64,000 nt of DNA from Microcoleus vaginatus PCC 9802 (lineage in GTDB: Bacteria > Cyanobacteriota > Cyanobacteriia > Cyanobacteriales > Microcoleaceae), in the NCBI GenBank assembly GCA_022701275.1, contig CP031740.1:4537001-4601000 (forward strand). Direction: 5' to 3'. The translations under genes were made by a program, and so were the position numbers. Shown one piece after another: positions 31,405 to 41,348 of this stretch. Each line of letters starts with the position of its first letter. Positions within the stretch are counted from its first letter, which is position 1. The notes under the pieces were generated by a model. The model was not told the DNA's origin. It did not search any database and saw nothing but the letters and a program-made list of their open reading frames with translations.

Positions 31405-33681
31405 ATGTCAGCTATTCTAACTGCTGAGAGTATGAGGTCGATCGCCCGATCGCTGACAACCAAGCACCAATTTCTCCTAAATGAGTTGACGTTTATGCGC
31501 GTCTCAAATGTAGCTCTCCTGACTCTGGCTGCCCTTGCATCCCACAATTTAACTGCTAATACTAGCACCAATCCTGCTGCACCTCCTATTTCTCCTCAGA
31601 CACCGCAAGCTAGCAACTTTGTTGATGCCGTAAATAATACTGAATCGCGTCGGGCTGAGTCAATTAGTGAGCCTGAGACGATCGCCCACGAACAATTTTC
31701 CCCAAATACTACCCTATCCCGTCGGGCTGAGTCAATTAGCGAGCCTGAGACGATCGCTCACGAACAATTTTTCTCAAATACTACCCTCTCCCGTCGGGCT
31801 GATTCAATTAGCGAGCCTGAGACGATCGCCCACGAACAATTTTCCCCGCGAATTGGTGTAAAATCGCCGACTGGTTTGCTGGTAGCGACCGCTCAACCCG
31901 ATTTATCTGCTAGTGCAAAAACCAAGGCGAATACTCCTGCTGCATCCGGCGATGAACTAACAAAATCTTTACAAGAAACTTGGCTGGCTAAATTAATCGA
32001 AACTGGGGTTGAGAGCAATCCTCAAGTTCGCGAGGTTGTCGCTTTTATCTCCCCGTCTAGTGGCAGTTCTGAATCGGGATACGGTTTTAATAGTACCATA
32101 ACTTTGCTCAATATTTTACTAATTCTTGGTACTGTATTTCCACCAGTGACAATTGCCTTTTTTTGGATGATGCGACGGCTGATCATCAAACACTTGGTTG
32201 CTGATGCTAATAAACGATTGCAAGGAATTGGTGTATTGGAATCAGAACTCATAAATTCTAGCCAACTGACTCAAAAGTTGAGGAATGAATTAGAAGCGCA
32301 AATGACAGCAGCTAAACAATCTATTGATTTTTTGACTAGAGAAACTGAACTTTCCAAATCTTCCGTCGAGCAAATTGAGACTCTCAAATCTCAATTTATC
32401 ATGCACCTGCAAGTTTTGCGGACAGAAGTTGACGAGAAAAAATCTCAAATTGTTCAAGAAATTTCCCAAGTTCCCGCAGTTGTTGCCAAAGAAGCTCTGA
32501 AAGTCGCACCTCAACCGCCCTTAAACACTTCCCAAAATTCGCAAACGGCATCTGTTAGCGACGAAAAGTTGATTGCTGACGATTATATCAAGCAAGCCGA
32601 AGGGCTTTATTTTCAAGGAAATTATGATGAGGCATTAGGCTGCTTAGAAAAAGCTATTTTAGCGAATAAAGATTTGGATGAGGCTTGGTATTGGCGGGGA
32701 AATGTGTTAATAAGATTGCAGCGCCCGGAAGAAGCACTCGCCTGTTACGATCAAGCACTATCGATTAAACCAGATAACTACGAAGTGTGGTATAATAAAG
32801 CGTACTTGCTGGGAAAAATGCACAGGTACGAAGAGGCGATCGCCTGTTACGAGCGAGCAAGTTTGAGCGAATCTAGAAAATACGGTTGTTGGCACAGTAT
32901 AGCCGCTTTGTTGGGTCAACTGCAGCATTACGAAGAAGCGATCGCCAGTTACGATCGCGCCCTCGCTATCAAAGCAACGGACAGCGAAATTTGGCACAAC
33001 CGAGGTGCAATGCTGGCCAAAGTACAGCAGCACGCAGCAGCAGTTGATTCTTACGATCGCGCTCTTGAACTCAATCCCAAGAGATATGAAACTTGGTACA
33101 ATCGAGGCAATATGCTGTGGAGACTGCTCCGCTACAGCGATGCTATTGATTCTTACGATCGGGCGATCGGCATCCGGCCGGATAAATACGAAGTTTGGTA
33201 CAATAGAGCCGCTGTGTTCGGAAAAATGCAGCGATATCAAGAATCGATCGAATCCTACGACAAAGCAATAGCCCTTAAACCGCAGGATTTTGAAGTGTGG
33301 CACAACCGAGGCGCAGCTTTCGACAAACTGTCGCAGCACGAAGCAGCAATTGCCTCTTACGAATCAGCAATTACCCTTAATTCCGAGTGTTACGAAGCTT
33401 GGTTTGGTAAAGGCGAATCTTTGGCCAAATTGCAGCGCCAGGAAGAAGCGATCGCAGCTTATGAAAAAGCGATTGCTATTAAGCCAGACTCCTACGATGC
33501 TTGGCGTCATCTGGGGATAGTCTTGTCTGAATTAAAGCGCTATGAGGAAGCAATGGCAGCTTACGATCGAGCTATTGCCATCAAACCAGAAAATGCCGAA
33601 GCTTGGCGCGATCGAGGCGCAATTGTATCAGAATTAAAGCACGATACAGACAAAATTGACTCCGCCGAAAAAGAGACTTAA
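31405..33681 (+). CDS. Membrane-anchored TPR protein
   Basis: The 758-residue protein has an N-terminal hydrophobic stretch (VALLTLAALASHNLTA), a low-complexity region with three copies of RRAESISEPETIAHEQF, a strong membrane segment near residues 235-258 (LNILLILGTVFPPVTIAFFW), a coiled coil (about 270-350) and about ten TPR units (392-750) of the YDEALGCLEKAI/AWYWRGNVL type. It is probably a scaffold with TPRs facing the cytoplasm. An internal ATG at 31495 would place the first hydrophobic stretch at the very N-terminus like a signal peptide; neither start has a clear ribosome site. Confidence 0.85.
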   Translation: MSAILTAESMRSIARSLTTKHQFLLNELTFMRVSNVALLTLAALASHNLTANTSTNPAAPPISPQTPQASNFVDAVNNTESRRAESISEPETIAHEQFSPNTTLSRRAESISEPETIAHEQFFSNTTLSRRADSISEPETIAHEQFSPRIGVKSPTGLLVATAQPDLSASAKTKANTPAASGDELTKSLQETWLAKLIETGVESNPQVREVVAFISPSSGSSESGYGFNSTITLLNILLILGTVFPPVTIAFFWMMRRLIIKHLVADANKRLQGIGVLESELINSSQLTQKLRNELEAQMTAAKQSIDFLTRETELSKSSVEQIETLKSQFIMHLQVLRTEVDEKKSQIVQEISQVPAVVAKEALKVAPQPPLNTSQNSQTASVSDEKLIADDYIKQAEGLYFQGNYDEALGCLEKAILANKDLDEAWYWRGNVLIRLQRPEEALACYDQALSIKPDNYEVWYNKAYLLGKMHRYEEAIACYERASLSESRKYGCWHSIAALLGQLQHYEEAIASYDRALAIKATDSEIWHNRGAMLAKVQQHAAAVDSYDRALELNPKRYETWYNRGNMLWRLLRYSDAIDSYDRAIGIRPDKYEVWYNRAAVFGKMQRYQESIESYDKAIALKPQDFEVWHNRGAAFDKLSQHEAAIASYESAITLNSECYEAWFGKGESLAKLQRQEEAIAAYEKAIAIKPDSYDAWRHLGIVLSELKRYEEAMAAYDRAIAIKPENAEAWRDRGAIVSELKHDTDKIDSAEKET
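31648..31848 (+). repeat. Three 72-bp tandem repeats inside the TPR gene
   Basis: Units begin at 31648, 31720 and 31792 (the last is 57 bp) and encode RRAESISEPETIAHEQFSPN plus TTLS. They are nearly identical in DNA and contain CGATCGC-like sites. Confidence 0.9.
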
Positions 33682-33757
33682 ACTCAGTCAAAATCCGGTT
33701 GTTCAAAATTCATAAGTGTCAGGGAATCGGGAGGCAAGCTCTAGTTTTAAGTTGGCA

Positions 33758-33871
33758 ATGGATGAGAATATGTTGCCTGTATATCGAGCTAAACTTTTGC
33801 AACCACACTCAACTTCAACTGTATTAATAGTTGGCGATGAACCATCCCTACAGTTATTGACGAGTATTTAA
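33758..33871 (+). pseudogene. Fragment of a response-regulator receiver domain
   Basis: ATG to TAA encodes 37 residues, of which HSTSTVLIVGDEPSLQLLTS matches the first strand and acidic loop of a receiver domain (VLIVDDEP), with one of the acidic residues replaced by Gly. The rest of the domain is gone. It is a likely decayed gene end, 76 bp downstream of the TPR gene. Confidence 0.4.
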
Positions 33872-33940
33872 ACCGACTTGATAGCGGACATTTAAATGCT
33901 TTTTGTCTACGGTTTGTCATCTAAATTTTTCCTCTTTTTT

Positions 33941-33966
33941 CCGTTCCGTTTGGGGCGGTTTTTTTT
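33941..33966 (+). terminator. Rho-independent terminator
   Basis: CCGTTCC-GTTT-GGGGCGG (two G-U pairs) followed by eight T. It would end transcripts from the TPR gene and the receiver fragment before the Uma2 gene. Confidence 0.75.
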
Positions 33967-34007
33967 ATGGTAAATTTATGTAAGCTGCCAACAAGGAGAA
34001 TAGTTAT

Positions 34008-34568
34008 ATGTCTGTTCAGCTTCAAAAACGGTTATTTACAGTAAAAGAATATCATTTGATGACTGAGGTTGGTATTCTCTCGGAGGGCGATCGGGTAGAA
34101 CTCATAGAAGGAGAGATTGTTAAAATGGCTGCAATTGGTACTCGTCACGCAAGTTCTGTTAAGCGTCTGATCGCTGTGTTCTCGGATTTGGAGAGAAGAC
34201 GTGCGATTATAGGTGCCCAAGACCCTATCCAGTTGACTGAGCGCACTGAACCTCAACCGGATGTTGTATTGCTGGAACCTCGCGCTGACTACTACGCCAC
34301 AGCCCATCCAGTACCGTCTGAAGTTTTGCTGTTAGTTGAGGTTTCAGATAGTACGGTTGATTATGACAGAGATGTGAAAATATCCATTTACGCTCGATCG
34401 CTCATTCAGGAAGTTTGGCTGGTAGATTTAGTTGAAAATTGTTTGGAAGTCTACCGTCAGCCAGGCCCGAACGGTTATAGTTTAATGCTCAAGTTTTGGC
34501 GCGGTCAACAAGTTGCGCCGCTGGCTTTTCCCGATTTAGAAGTGAGCGTTGATTTTATATTGGGTTAG
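34008..34568 (+). CDS. Uma2-family (DUF820) predicted endonuclease
   Basis: The 186-residue protein starts MSVQLQKRLFTVKEYHLMTE and has the PD-(D/E)XK-type core QPDVVLLEP ... LLLVEVSDSTVDYDRDVKIS, where the Asp, Glu and Lys form a nuclease-like site. It ends in AFPDLEVSVDFILG, the usual end of the family. Uma2 proteins are highly expanded in cyanobacteria, and neither their substrate nor their job is known. It has its own ribosome site (AAGGAG) and stands alone. Confidence 0.92.
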   Translation: MSVQLQKRLFTVKEYHLMTEVGILSEGDRVELIEGEIVKMAAIGTRHASSVKRLIAVFSDLERRRAIIGAQDPIQLTERTEPQPDVVLLEPRADYYATAHPVPSEVLLLVEVSDSTVDYDRDVKISIYARSLIQEVWLVDLVENCLEVYRQPGPNGYSLMLKFWRGQQVAPLAFPDLEVSVDFILG

Positions 34569-34769
34569 GGCGAGCTCGCCACTCGTAAACCTACTGCTAT
34601 CTTAACTTACAATATATTTAACAGCCCAAATCAGCGCAAGTTCTATTAGGTGGGTAATCAAGTGCTGTATAGCACTTATATAGAATTTGTGGCTAATTGA
34701 TAGCGAGAGGTTAAAGCTGAAACACAGGAATCTATAATCCTAATTAACGCTACTTTTATGCAATACTTA

Positions 34770-35906
34770 CTATTCCAAATTTCCTAAATGATAGGACGCA
34801 ATTTCTAACCTCTTCATAACATTCTCTAGGCTAGTAAGATTGCGTACTTTTTGAGCTACTCCACTAAAATTATTATCTTCTATAAGTGATTTATAGCGTT
34901 CTCCCAGTTGTTCAAGATTATTAATCTTGCCTTGTTGTAACCTGCGGGCAGTAACTACCATTACAGCTTCAAAGTAAGTAGGTATGAATAATTTTTGAGG
35001 TTTAAAAGCTTTGTTACCAATACCTTTCTGGATCACTTCAATCGTTGGGATAAATGCGTTTATTATTTGTTCTTTTGATTGGCGGGCAAGGTGCCTATTT
35101 TGGCTCATGTATTGATTAAGAAATTCTTTTAGAGAAGGCTTATAATCGTTTCCATCGAAGTAAAAAGCCAGGAATCGTAAAATAAGTTCTTGATCTTTCC
35201 CGTTTTTGTCTGGGAGACCAAATATGTCACGCCACGCTGGGTTTTTATTTAGTTGCCCTAGCAAATTATTGAGTTCGCCGTGATAGATGCAAGCACGAAT
35301 TTCCTGCGGTTTAAGGATAGTACCTCCGGTATTCAGCCTTTCAAAGATATAGTAAATACTACTTTCGTCGTTTGCATAAAGTGGCTCGACAACTGTAGCC
35401 GATACAACCGAGTCATCTAACTGGCGTCGGTATGCGTCTTTCAGTGATTTATATGTCTCCTTCTCAAATTCTGTATGAACCCCTTTCAGAGCAAACGAGT
35501 GCCGACTGTTGGGAAACTTGCCTTGATAGAAATATAAAAGGCTACGTAATCTTTGCTGACCATCAATCACCAGCAGTTTTTTTGTTTCTCGCTCTTTTGC
35601 TAAAAATATGCCGGGAACTGGAAGACCAAGCAAGAGTGATTCTATAAAACGCGATGCTTGTTTTGGTTTCCAGACATAAGCACGCTGGAACTCTGGAATA
35701 AATACGTCTTCGCTTTCCAGGCGTCTAACTAGACCCGCTACATCAAAATCAATTCGAGAAACTGCTATAGAAAATCTGGAGGGAATAATGTCCTCCTCAT
35801 CTTCCCCGCTATCATCTTCCCCGCTATCGTGAATATCGTTTTCCTGTTCCTCATCCGCTAGATGCTTTGGGGGAGATGTCTCGCTGTTTGACTCAAATGT
35901 ACTCAT
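34770..35906 (-). CDS. DUF262 (GmrS/ParB-like) domain protein
   Basis: The 378-residue protein starts MSTFESNSETS with AAGGAGG nine bases upstream. An acidic stretch (EDDSGEDEEDIIP) precedes the DUF262 domain: FIPEFQRAYVWKPKQASRFI, LLVIDGQQRLRSLLYFYQGK and RLNTGGTILKPQEIRACIYH are all family landmarks. The DGQQR motif is the nucleotide-hydrolysing centre in GmrSD-type proteins. The nuclease half (DUF1524, His-Me) is absent, so this is a stand-alone GmrS-like protein. A role in defence against modified DNA is possible but not shown. Confidence 0.9.
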   Translation of the reverse strand: MSTFESNSETSPPKHLADEEQENDIHDSGEDDSGEDEEDIIPSRFSIAVSRIDFDVAGLVRRLESEDVFIPEFQRAYVWKPKQASRFIESLLLGLPVPGIFLAKERETKKLLVIDGQQRLRSLLYFYQGKFPNSRHSFALKGVHTEFEKETYKSLKDAYRRQLDDSVVSATVVEPLYANDESSIYYIFERLNTGGTILKPQEIRACIYHGELNNLLGQLNKNPAWRDIFGLPDKNGKDQELILRFLAFYFDGNDYKPSLKEFLNQYMSQNRHLARQSKEQIINAFIPTIEVIQKGIGNKAFKPQKLFIPTYFEAVMVVTARRLQQGKINNLEQLGERYKSLIEDNNFSGVAQKVRNLTSLENVMKRLEIASYHLGNLE

Positions 35907-36028
35907 CTTGTAGCCTCCTTTCTGCCTGAGTTATTAGATATTATAGACCGATCGCTCCCCTCATCTATCTCTCAATATTAAGATTTCCTTAGTTGCTGCC
36001 GTGGCGCACAGAAATCGGTGATACAATC

Positions 36029-36117
36029 AACAGCTTAGCTAGGGGTGCCCGAATATCCGGGCTGAGAAAACACCCTTAGAACCTGAGTCTGGGTAATACC
36101 AGCGGAGGGAAGCTGTT
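36029..36117 (+). promoter_or_regulatory. TPP riboswitch (THI element) upstream of thiC
   Basis: AGGGGTGCCCG, CCGGGCTGAGAAA, ACCCTTAGAACCTGA and GGGTAATACCAGCGGAGGGAAG are the conserved THI-box blocks in order. AACAGCTT (36029-36036) pairs with AAGCTGTT (36110-36117) as the closing stem P1. It ends 17 bases before the thiC ATG, so it probably works by hiding the ribosome site rather than by termination. Confidence 0.97.
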
Positions 36118-36131
36118 TATCAAGGACATAA

Positions 36132-37508
<1,377 letters not shown>

Positions 37509-37524
37509 TTGGATTAATTCGTAG

Positions 37525-37593
37525 GGTGGGCATTGCCCACCTTACTTAATCGTAAAGCTGTTTCGTTTCTTGTGGGGCGGGCATCCTGCCCGC
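37525..37593. repeat. Two palindromic spacer repeats
   Basis: GGTGGGC-ATT-GCCCACC (37525-37541) and GCGGGCA-TCC-TGCCCGC (37577-37593) lie behind thiC. Both types (GTAGGGTGGGCATTGCCCACC) are common dispersed palindromes in cyanobacterial spacers. No T-run follows. Confidence 0.75.
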
Positions 37594-37635
37594 TCAAAAG
37601 TAGCGTGCTGATGGCGCACCTTACTTAAGGTGATA

Positions 37636-38072
37636 TTAAAAGGAGTTTCCGAAAAGGAGAATTGCGATGTTCCCTGGCAGGTACTTTTTTCTTACCAAGG
37701 AATCCAGAATTTTATCGAGATGGGGATGAGCAAAAAAAGTAGTTATTTGCTCTTTAGTTAATAGCTTATCATCTGGGTCATGCCCAAATTCTTTATTTCG
37801 CCTTTTCAATATAAAACTCTTCATCTACTCAATTTCGTCTCAACTGCACTCGCCTCGCAAACCCAGTTCCCAAGAATGAAGAGAATTGCCACCGCGAGAG
37901 TCAATTAGCCGCCTACCCTGTACTGGTAAACTAACTGAGCGTCGGGATTGATTTCGCTGCTTAAGAGGCATTCCGTTTGCAGATTCAAGGAACGAGCGGC
38001 GGATTCAAACGCTAATCTCATGCCGCCTATTTCTGAGAATAAGTCAATAAAACGGATTTTTTTCAGAGCCAT
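37636..38072 (-). pseudogene. Decayed DNA cytosine-5 methyltransferase
   Basis: From an ATG at 38072 the frame reads MALKKIRFIDLFSEIGGMRL, motif I of C5 methyltransferases (normally DLFSGIGG; here G to E), on to LLSSEINPDAQLVYQY, then stops. After a frame change the sequence resumes as RLIDSRGGNSLHSWELGLRG, a stop, and then, after another stop, MKSFILKRRNKEFGHDPDDK to the end. All pieces fit one protein whose central catalytic part, with the Pro-Cys motif, has been deleted. The only intact frame left is the last 62 codons (37636-37824). Confidence 0.75.
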
Positions 38073-38115
38073 TTAGCCGGCGGTAAAAACTCATATTTTG
38101 TACTATTTTTCAATC

Positions 38116-38159
38116 GAGGCATAGCCTCTAGATATTTATTACCAGGCAGAGCCTGGTAA
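38116..38159. repeat. Two spacer palindromes
   Basis: GAGGC-ATA-GCCTC (38116-38128) and TTACCAGGC-AGA-GCCTGGTAA (38139-38159), the latter followed by CGAG. This pair is a familiar dispersed cyanobacterial repeat type. Confidence 0.75.
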
Positions 38160-38232
38160 CGAGAAATTTTCAATTCGTAGGGTGGGTTAACGCAGCGCCA
38201 GCCTAATGCACTATTTGAGCTAAGTAAAAGAT

Positions 38233-38685
38233 TTACCTGGATATGTTAGCTTGCGCTGTATCTTGGCACGTTGAAAGAATGCGCCGATCGTTTGAGCTAA
38301 TTGTGCGAATAGAATGCAGATTTGTTAGCTGAGTATTGACTTCAACTGTTTGAATTTTTCCGGCTGAGATTGCCTTCCCGGAGAGTGTATTTCCCTGAAT
38401 TTTACCAGTGAAGCACGTAAAGTCCGATCGCGGGGCGTAGATTGCACCAACCACCCGATCGTTCTGGCGTTGAAACACAATGTAGTTTTGAAGAACTTGG
38501 TTGGGCTGTGGCGAATCTCCGTACAGGTAAATACCATCTGGCAAAGCAGCAACATTAGTCTTAGATGGATTTTGTTGTGCTTGAATCGGTTGTTGCTGAA
38601 TCCCAACACCAATTAGTGTCAGAGGACAAATAAAGGCTGTTGCCAGTAGTTTCCATTTCCTTTTAATAGATGCAGGTAAAATCAT
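38233..38685 (-). CDS. Small exported protein of unknown function
   Basis: The ATG at 38685 has AAGGAG eight bases upstream and gives a 150-residue protein with a signal peptide (KRKWKLLATAFICPLTLIGV, cleavage near IQAQQ). Mature features are LPDGIYLYGDSPQPNQVLQN, YIVFQRQNDRVVGAIYAPRS and DFTCFTGKI, an all-beta pattern seen in small periplasmic cyanobacterial proteins. Two cysteines could form a disulfide. The frame is open further upstream to 38910, but that part has no ribosome site and non-coding composition. Confidence 0.75.
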   Translation of the reverse strand: MILPASIKRKWKLLATAFICPLTLIGVGIQQQPIQAQQNPSKTNVAALPDGIYLYGDSPQPNQVLQNYIVFQRQNDRVVGAIYAPRSDFTCFTGKIQGNTLSGKAISAGKIQTVEVNTQLTNLHSIRTISSNDRRILSTCQDTAQANISR

Positions 38686-39202
38686 TACTGCTTCTCCTTG
38701 CGCGTCATCTAACATCTTAAAACAGTCTTCTCTAGTTAATATCTCACTTAGGTTATAATTTCCCTCTGCTAAAATCAGTCGATTGGTAGAGATTATGAAC
38801 CTGAAAGCTTGCACTTGTTTAGCACGGAAAACTTTATTTTCCATTGTCATCCAAGTACGTGAGCTGATTTTGATAAAATTAGAGCGGGCATAGTTTCTAA
38901 TCCCACCCAATAAAAGACCGATTTACTCTAGCAATACCAAGTTTTTTTGCTCTATATTATTCACTTTTTCCGAGTATTCTACTCTTAATTTTTCTACCCG
39001 CACGGCGTCGCAGCTTGACGGCCTAGGAGCGTATTTTTTTTGTTATTCCCTGCCTTTTTAAGTCTCGACACATGGCACTAGGACTTACCCATTGCCCATA
39101 AATATTCCCCCAGCTCTTCGTAGCAGGGACTTTAATCACTACTATTGAGAAGTAGCGACTAAAGTTGCGCCTTTGTCCTATTTTGGGAGGCAGAAGCTAG
39201 GG
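38686..39202. other. Gene-free spacer
   Basis: Over 500 bases upstream of the exported-protein gene and downstream of pyrE. The part to 38910 is formally open in the gene's frame but unlikely to be coding. Nothing else could be supported. Confidence 0.5.
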
Positions 39203-39790
39203 TTATTTTTCTGATTCAGCGATGCGCGATCGCCATTCCTTAAGATCCTGAATGGTAAAAACTGTTTCAAAGTCCAATCCAACAGAGCGATAAAACTCCG
39301 CACCACCTTGCTCTCTGTCAATCAGCGACAACACGCGATCGACTTTATAACCCGCTCCCCGCAACCTTTCCACCGCCTGCATCGCCGACTTACCCGTCGT
39401 CACCACATCCTCCAAAACCGCCACATTCGTCCCCTCTGGCAACAGCGGCCCCTCAATGTACGCCATTGTCCCGTGTCCCTTCGTCTCCTTTCTGACAATG
39501 AGCGCCGGAATCGATCGACCTTCCAGAGCCGAAACCACACTCACCGCAGTTACAATCGGGTCAGCACCCAAAGTCAAACCGCCCACAGCTTGCACATCCG
39601 ACGACAGCATCGACAACAACAAACGTCCTGTTGCCAAAGCACCTTCAGCGTGCAGCGTCACGGGTTTACAGTTAATGTAATAAGAACTTTTCTGCCCCGA
39701 AGACAGCACAAAATCGCCTTCGCGATAGGCAAACTCGCACAACAAATCTAGAAGCCGATCGCGCAACACCTTTAAATTCCCAGCATCCAT
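39203..39790 (-). CDS. pyrE: Orotate phosphoribosyltransferase
   Basis: The 195-residue enzyme attaches orotate to PRPP in pyrimidine synthesis. The PRPP-binding motif is NVAVLEDVVTTGKSAMQ, preceded by the loop lysines in IVRKETKGHG; SSGQKSSYYINCKPVTL is the N-terminal orotate site. The length is normal for the short PyrE type. It is divergent from the small exported protein gene at 39876 with an 85-bp spacer. Confidence 0.96.
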   Translation of the reverse strand: MDAGNLKVLRDRLLDLLCEFAYREGDFVLSSGQKSSYYINCKPVTLHAEGALATGRLLLSMLSSDVQAVGGLTLGADPIVTAVSVVSALEGRSIPALIVRKETKGHGTMAYIEGPLLPEGTNVAVLEDVVTTGKSAMQAVERLRGAGYKVDRVLSLIDREQGGAEFYRSVGLDFETVFTIQDLKEWRSRIAESEK

Positions 39791-39875
39791 AACTCACACC
39801 TTGTAAAAAACACAAATAATCCGTCGATAATCAGTTTATAGTGGAATCGGAATTAATTAAGGAGGCTGAAATATT

Positions 39876-40403
39876 ATGAGTCAAAAGTTAAAAAGCCTGA
39901 GCGGCGCGTTGATTCTCGCTGTCGCCTCTGCCGCAATGGCATCCGTCAAACCAGCTCAAGCACAAACAGAGCGATTTCACCCAATTGCCGACGACTTCAA
40001 CCGACAATTTTTTCAAGCTTCAGGAGACTTTTACCACAACGTTAGCTTGCAAGGTTACTTTGGCGACTATTTAGGCATCGGTTCCCCCAGCGGCGTCGTT
40101 GCCTTTCCCGAAAAAGAAATCGAGAGGGATGCCAGCCGCGTCAACGGCTTCTACCGACGAGTAATGCAGCGGCAAGTTTCCAGCGACCCGATTCTCCGCG
40201 TCCCAGATGCAGTTAATCCCTTCGATGCCTCAGTCATGGCACTACCTCCAGCTTGTCAGCTAGCACCTCAGCCAAGTGGCTGTTTCGCCACTCCCGCCGG
40301 ACTCCAAGATCAGTTTACACTTCCAGCACAGCAGGAAGGTTCACAGACTGATCCAGGGCCCGTTAGAGGACTTTATCAAGTATCGCCCCCTGGCCAAAAT
40401 TAA
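39876..40403 (+). CDS. Exported protein of unknown function
   Basis: GGAGG lies nine bases before the ATG. The 175-residue protein has a signal peptide (MSQKLKSLSGALILAVASAA, cleavage near AQAQT). The mature part begins ERFHPIADDFNRQFFQASGD and includes SLQGYFGDYLGIGSPSG, two cysteines (PPACQLAPQPSGCFATP) and a Pro/Gln-rich tail. I recognise no domain. It is probably periplasmic or cell-surface. Confidence 0.8.
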   Translation: MSQKLKSLSGALILAVASAAMASVKPAQAQTERFHPIADDFNRQFFQASGDFYHNVSLQGYFGDYLGIGSPSGVVAFPEKEIERDASRVNGFYRRVMQRQVSSDPILRVPDAVNPFDASVMALPPACQLAPQPSGCFATPAGLQDQFTLPAQQEGSQTDPGPVRGLYQVSPPGQN

Positions 40404-40430
40404 TCGATCGACAGTTGCGAGTTTTGAGCC

Positions 40431-40484
40431 GAGGCGGGTTTACTAAATCTCGGATTTGTATGAGAGAGAAAGCCTCAACCCGCC
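40431..40484. repeat. Spacer inverted repeat GGCGGGTT/AACCCGCC
   Basis: GGCGGGTT (40433-40440) and AACCCGCC (40477-40484) flank 36 bases, with GAGGC/GCCTC also available for pairing. A related stretch (GGCGGGTTCACC ... CACCCC) lies near 31203-31256. Confidence 0.6.
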
Positions 40485-40581
40485 CCAAAAACTCATGTTT
40501 TGGCAATCCTTTCGCTAAACGCGCAACTGACTTTTTTTTAACTATCGCGGTTATTTTACAGGACTAAATATTATCCAATAT

Positions 40582-41328
40582 TTATGAAACCATGCTGCCG
40601 TCAGGCATGATTGTTCCTTTCAAAATAGCTTCGCCCAGATTAGCTCCCGCCAAGTTCGCTCCCCTGAGATTTGCCCCGGTCAAATTCGCCCCTCTCAAAT
40701 CAGCTTTGCCGAGGTTTGCCCACCGGAAATCGGCAGCGCTCAACTCTGCAAAACAGAGATTTGCCCTGAAAAGATATGCTCCAGTGAAGTGAGCTTCCCC
40801 CAGGTTAGCTTTAGAGAAATTGGCTGCATAACAATGTGCTTCAATCAATTCGGCTTGAGGGAGATTTGCTTGACTGAGATTAGCACAGTTGAAGTTGGCG
40901 CCCATCGCATTAACTCGAAACATCACCGCACCGATTAAATTCGCATCTCCAAAATCGGTTTGTTGGAGATTGGCACCGCTAATGTCCGCCCCAATTAAAT
41001 TAGCACCGCCCAAATCAGATCCTCTGAGGTCAGCCGCTTGGAGGTTGGTTCCAGTTAAATTAGCTTTAATTAAATTAGTTTCGAGCAGTTGCGCTCCGGC
41101 AAGATTTGCTAAACTGAGGTTGGATTCGGCGAGGTTTGCCGCAATTAATTTAGCCTTAAACAAATCTGCTTTAAAAAGGTTAGACCGCCAAAGATGTGCA
41201 CCTCTGAGATTTGCTTCGGCGAGGTTAGCTTCGCCCAGATCCGGTTCTATATTTGGGTTGAGATTTCTCCATTCAATCCAACTAACTGCACCTTTTTTTA
41301 ACAGCGCTAAATGCTGTGTGTTTGCCAT
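40582..41328 (-). CDS. Pentapeptide-repeat protein
   Basis: Of 248 residues, nearly all after residue 30 follow the A(D/N)LxX rule (ANLRGAHLWRSNLFKADLFK ... ANLTGANLRGANLAGANLGE), which folds as a right-handed quadrilateral beta helix. No catalytic domain is attached and there is no signal peptide. Such proteins are abundant in cyanobacteria and their roles are mostly unknown. It begins 20 bp after the ccmP stop on the same strand, so the pair are probably co-transcribed. Confidence 0.93.
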   Translation of the reverse strand: MANTQHLALLKKGAVSWIEWRNLNPNIEPDLGEANLAEANLRGAHLWRSNLFKADLFKAKLIAANLAESNLSLANLAGAQLLETNLIKANLTGTNLQAADLRGSDLGGANLIGADISGANLQQTDFGDANLIGAVMFRVNAMGANFNCANLSQANLPQAELIEAHCYAANFSKANLGEAHFTGAYLFRANLCFAELSAADFRWANLGKADLRGANLTGANLRGANLAGANLGEAILKGTIMPDGSMVS

Positions 41329-41348
41329 AATTGCATCTCCTTTAACGG

